DNA of 64,000 nucleotides from Bog-159 sp963709155 (lineage in GTDB: Bacteria > Acidobacteriota > Terriglobia > Bryobacterales > Bryobacteraceae). A model generated the notes under the pieces. That model was not told the origin of the DNA, made no database searches, and saw only the letters and a program-made list of their open reading frames with translations. A program made the position numbers and the translations under genes. The DNA is taken from assembly GCA_963709155.1 (NCBI GenBank), contig CAVPVD010000005.1:682001-746000 (forward strand). The letters run 5' to 3'. Shown here one piece after another: positions 62,304-64,000 of the stretch (the stretch's first letter is position 1; the number at the start of each line of letters is the position of its first letter).

Positions 62304-63476
62304 TCAGAAATCCCGCACCTGCTTCAGATATCCTTTGAAATTGCGCTGCGTTTCGCTGAGCGAATCACCGCCGAACTTTTCCAGAAACGCCTGCGCCAGC
62401 ACCAGCGCCACCATCGCCTCTCCAATCACGCCCGCCGCGGGTACTACGCAGACATCCGAGCGCTCGTAGGCCGCCAGGGCAGGCTCGCGGGTAGTCAGAT
62501 CCACGGATTCGAGCGGACGGCGCAGCGTGGAGATAGGCTTCAGGAATCCGCGCACCAGCACGTCCTGGCCGTTGGTGATGCCGCCTTCCAATCCGCCTGC
62601 GCGATTGGCGCCGCGCGTAAAGTGGCGGGCCTCGCGATCGTAGTGGATAGTGTCCTGCACCGCCGAGCCGAAGCTGGCGGCGTTCTCCTCCGCGAATCCC
62701 ACTTCCACGCCCTTCACCGCTTGAATGGACACGATGGCCTGCGCCAGGCGGCCATCCAGGCGCGCGTCCCAGGTGATGTGCGATCCGAGGCCGGCCGGCA
62801 AGCCGCGCGCGACCACTTCGAACACCCCGCCCACCGTATCGCCCGTGCGATACGCCTGGTCCACGACTTCTTTCATGCGGGTTTCAGTGGCGGCATCCAC
62901 GCATCCCAGCAGGACTTCCGTCTTCTGCCGTAACGCCGCTACTTCTTCCCATCCCGCCGTTCTTCCCAGCCGCACGCTGCCGACCGCGATCACGTGGCTG
63001 GCGATATCGATGCCGAACTGGATCAGCAAAGACTTCGCCAGCGCGCCCAGCGCCACGCGGGCGGTCGTCTCGCGCGCGCTGGCCCGCTCCAGAATGTAGC
63101 GCGCGTCGCTGAAATTATATTTGATGGCACCCGCCAGGTCGGCATGTCCCGGACGCGGGCGGGTGACAGGCTTCTTCTTGTCTTCCGCGCCGTCCATATC
63201 TTCCACGGGCAGTGCTTCGGTCCAGTTTTGCCAGTCCCGATTGCGAATGATGATGGCGATCGGCGATCCGATGGTATGCGAATGCCTTACGCCGGACACA
63301 ATCTCGGCGCGATCCTGTTCGATCTTCATGCGCCCGCCGCGGCCATAGCCTTGCTGGCGGCGCCAAAGTTCGTGATTTATGGTGTCGAGAGAGACCGGCA
63401 CTCCGGCGGGAAGTCCTGTGAGGGTGGCTACCAGGCACTCGCCGTGCGACTCCCCGGCGGTTTCAAATCGCAGCAT
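62304..63476 (-). CDS. aroC: Chorismate synthase
   Basis: This 390-aa FMN-dependent enzyme makes chorismate from EPSP, the last shared step of aromatic synthesis. Signatures are GESHGECLVATLTGLPAG (about 7-24), YGRGGRMKIEQD (about 42-53), RASARETTARVALGA and RPLESVDLTTREP. The start at 63476 (MLRFETAGESHG) matches the family; the long upstream frame is not coding. It is the first gene of the series that continues with def, fmt, argJ and tag. The length is normal. Confidence 0.95.
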   Translation of the reverse strand: MLRFETAGESHGECLVATLTGLPAGVPVSLDTINHELWRRQQGYGRGGRMKIEQDRAEIVSGVRHSHTIGSPIAIIIRNRDWQNWTEALPVEDMDGAEDKKKPVTRPRPGHADLAGAIKYNFSDARYILERASARETTARVALGALAKSLLIQFGIDIASHVIAVGSVRLGRTAGWEEVAALRQKTEVLLGCVDAATETRMKEVVDQAYRTGDTVGGVFEVVARGLPAGLGSHITWDARLDGRLAQAIVSIQAVKGVEVGFAEENAASFGSAVQDTIHYDREARHFTRGANRAGGLEGGITNGQDVLVRGFLKPISTLRRPLESVDLTTREPALAAYERSDVCVVPAAGVIGEAMVALVLAQAFLEKFGGDSLSETQRNFKGYLKQVRDF

Positions 63477-63687
63477 TTGCCGAGAAGTTTTATGGTAACA
63501 GAGGCGCGCTCCGCCCCGCACCGCTACATCTCGCGCCGGCCCTCGATAGATAGCCTGCCGTGGCTTCGGCGCCTGGAGCGCGGACGGAGGCTGAGAAGGC
63601 ACGGCGGTCTTGCCCACGCGCATTGCGGAAATGGGGAAGACGATGAAGGGCGGCCGTAGGATGTAGCAGTCCGGCGAAGCTGGATGG

Positions 63688-63693
63688 TAAACT
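63688..63693 (+). promoter_or_regulatory. Candidate -10 element (TAAACT) of a leaderless promoter
   Basis: TAAACT begins 12 nt before the ATG at 63700, so transcription would start at the start codon. It lies in the 223-bp gap between divergent aroC and this gene, which otherwise shows nothing recognisable. Confidence 0.45.
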
Positions 63694-63699
63694 TCAGGC

Positions 63700-63912
63700 A
63701 TGGGCCGGGTTGAAGAGATTGAGGCAGCCATCGAGAGTCTGTCCACCGAGGAGTTTCATCGCGTGGCCCAATGGTTGTTTGAACGCGAGCAGTTGCAGTG
63801 GGACGCACAGATGGACGACGATGCCGCGGCCGGAAAGCTTGACTTTCTTTTCGACGAGGCCGGCAGGGAAGCCGAAGAAGGGCCCCTTCGCGAGTGGCCG
63901 CCGGCGCGATGA
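63700..63912 (+). CDS. Small acidic antitoxin-like protein
   Basis: This 70-aa protein reads VEEIEAAIESLSTEEFHRVA then QWLFEREQLQWDAQMDDDAAAGKLDFL, a pattern common in small antitoxins encoded just upstream of RelE/ParE-type toxins. The last half is strongly acidic. Its TGA overlaps the next ATG by 4 nt (ATGA), which supports the antitoxin role. It lacks a DNA-binding motif. Confidence 0.75.
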   Translation: MGRVEEIEAAIESLSTEEFHRVAQWLFEREQLQWDAQMDDDAAAGKLDFLFDEAGREAEEGPLREWPPAR

Positions 63913-64000
63913 GATCCCGCGCCAGTCGGCGATTCTGGAGCTTGTTCCGCAACCTTCCTGGCCCAGTTCGGGCGCTGGCAGTCAAGAACTATCAACTCTG
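63909..64000 (+). CDS. RelE/ParE-like toxin, N-terminal part
   Basis: The frame opens at ATG 63909 and runs off the right edge. The 30 residues seen, MRSRASRRFWSLFRNLPGPV then RALAVKNYQL, match the first helix and turn of RelE/ParE-superfamily toxins that follow such antitoxins. The catalytic residues lie beyond the window. Confidence 0.65.
   Translation, partial: MRSRASRRFWSLFRNLPGPVRALAVKNYQL

Overview
This 64 kb window looks like chromosome from a GC-rich soil bacterium of the Acidobacteriota, closest in character to the Solibacter/Bryobacter group. Three observations support this. Two secreted proteins (a GH30 glycosidase and an SBBP beta-propeller protein) end in the C-terminal domain known as TIGR03437, which is typical of Solibacter. 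The tmRNA encodes the tag ANTQFAYAA. The overall gene content (TIGR03790 protein, RES/HTH and other toxin-antitoxin genes, proline-rich TonB, CHASE2 kinase) also fits. The assignment is inferred from sequence features only. No rRNA, tRNA, CRISPR array, insertion sequence or complete prophage was recognised.

Layout. 1-9.2 kb: a minus-strand RND efflux operon (MdtA-like adaptor, two MdtB/C-like pumps, NodT-like outer membrane factor running off the left edge). 9.2-9.8 kb: a gene-free stretch with an 87-nt multi-hairpin repeat. 9.8-14 kb: a DUF763 protein and a sigma-54 two-component system. 14-20.2 kb: cupin, membrane-anchored alpha/beta hydrolase, GH3 glycosidase and a divergent TIGR03790 protein. 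20.2-24.5 kb: cell-wall genes (M23 peptidase, L,D-transpeptidase, a 49-aa membrane protein, class A PBP). 24.5-27.5 kb: SDR, ECF sigma/anti-sigma pair, lone ABC ATPase. 27.5-36.5 kb: accessory region with a Gp37/Gp68-TcmP pair, orphan antitoxins, a decayed BrnT/BrnA pair, mtnA, a frameshifted GH30 gene, pirin and ssrA. 36.6-44.2 kb: TonB, then a tightly overlapping hutU-hutI-FTCD-lipA operon preceded by a MATE transporter. 44.2-50.1 kb: YbgC-type thioesterase, queG, a TlpA-like protein and the SBBP protein. 50.2-55.9 kb: M24 peptidase, CHASE2 histidine kinase, sigma-54 regulator, FG-GAP protein. 55.9-58.5 kb: RES toxin/antitoxin and a GIY-YIG nuclease gene flanked by a duplicated tag 3' end. 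58.5-63.5 kb: housekeeping operon aroC-def-fmt-argJ-(small secreted protein)-tag. 63.7-64 kb: an antitoxin and the start of its RelE/ParE-like toxin.

Systems of most interest. (1) A 1.28 kb segment carrying a GIY-YIG nuclease lies between two 52-bp copies of the 3' end of tag. Each copy ends in its own stop codon, which is the signature of an insertion that restores its target gene. (2) A dispersed palindromic element with four consecutive hairpins inside an outer stem occurs twice in full and once in shortened form. (3) A Gp37/Gp68 protein with a three-cysteine motif is paired with TcmP, whose sequence resembles a Rossmann methyltransferase. (4) At least nine genes have a TANNNT hexamer only 10-16 nt before the start codon, implying leaderless mRNAs. 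One AT-rich core appears to serve as the -10 element in both directions between the GH3 and TIGR03790 genes.

The genome is compact. Many genes overlap by the 4-nt ATGA or GTGA arrangement, and convergent gene pairs are separated by only a few bases. Several starts are non-ATG (GTG for the adaptor, hutI and the PBP; TTG for a histidine kinase, a membrane protein and the FG-GAP protein).
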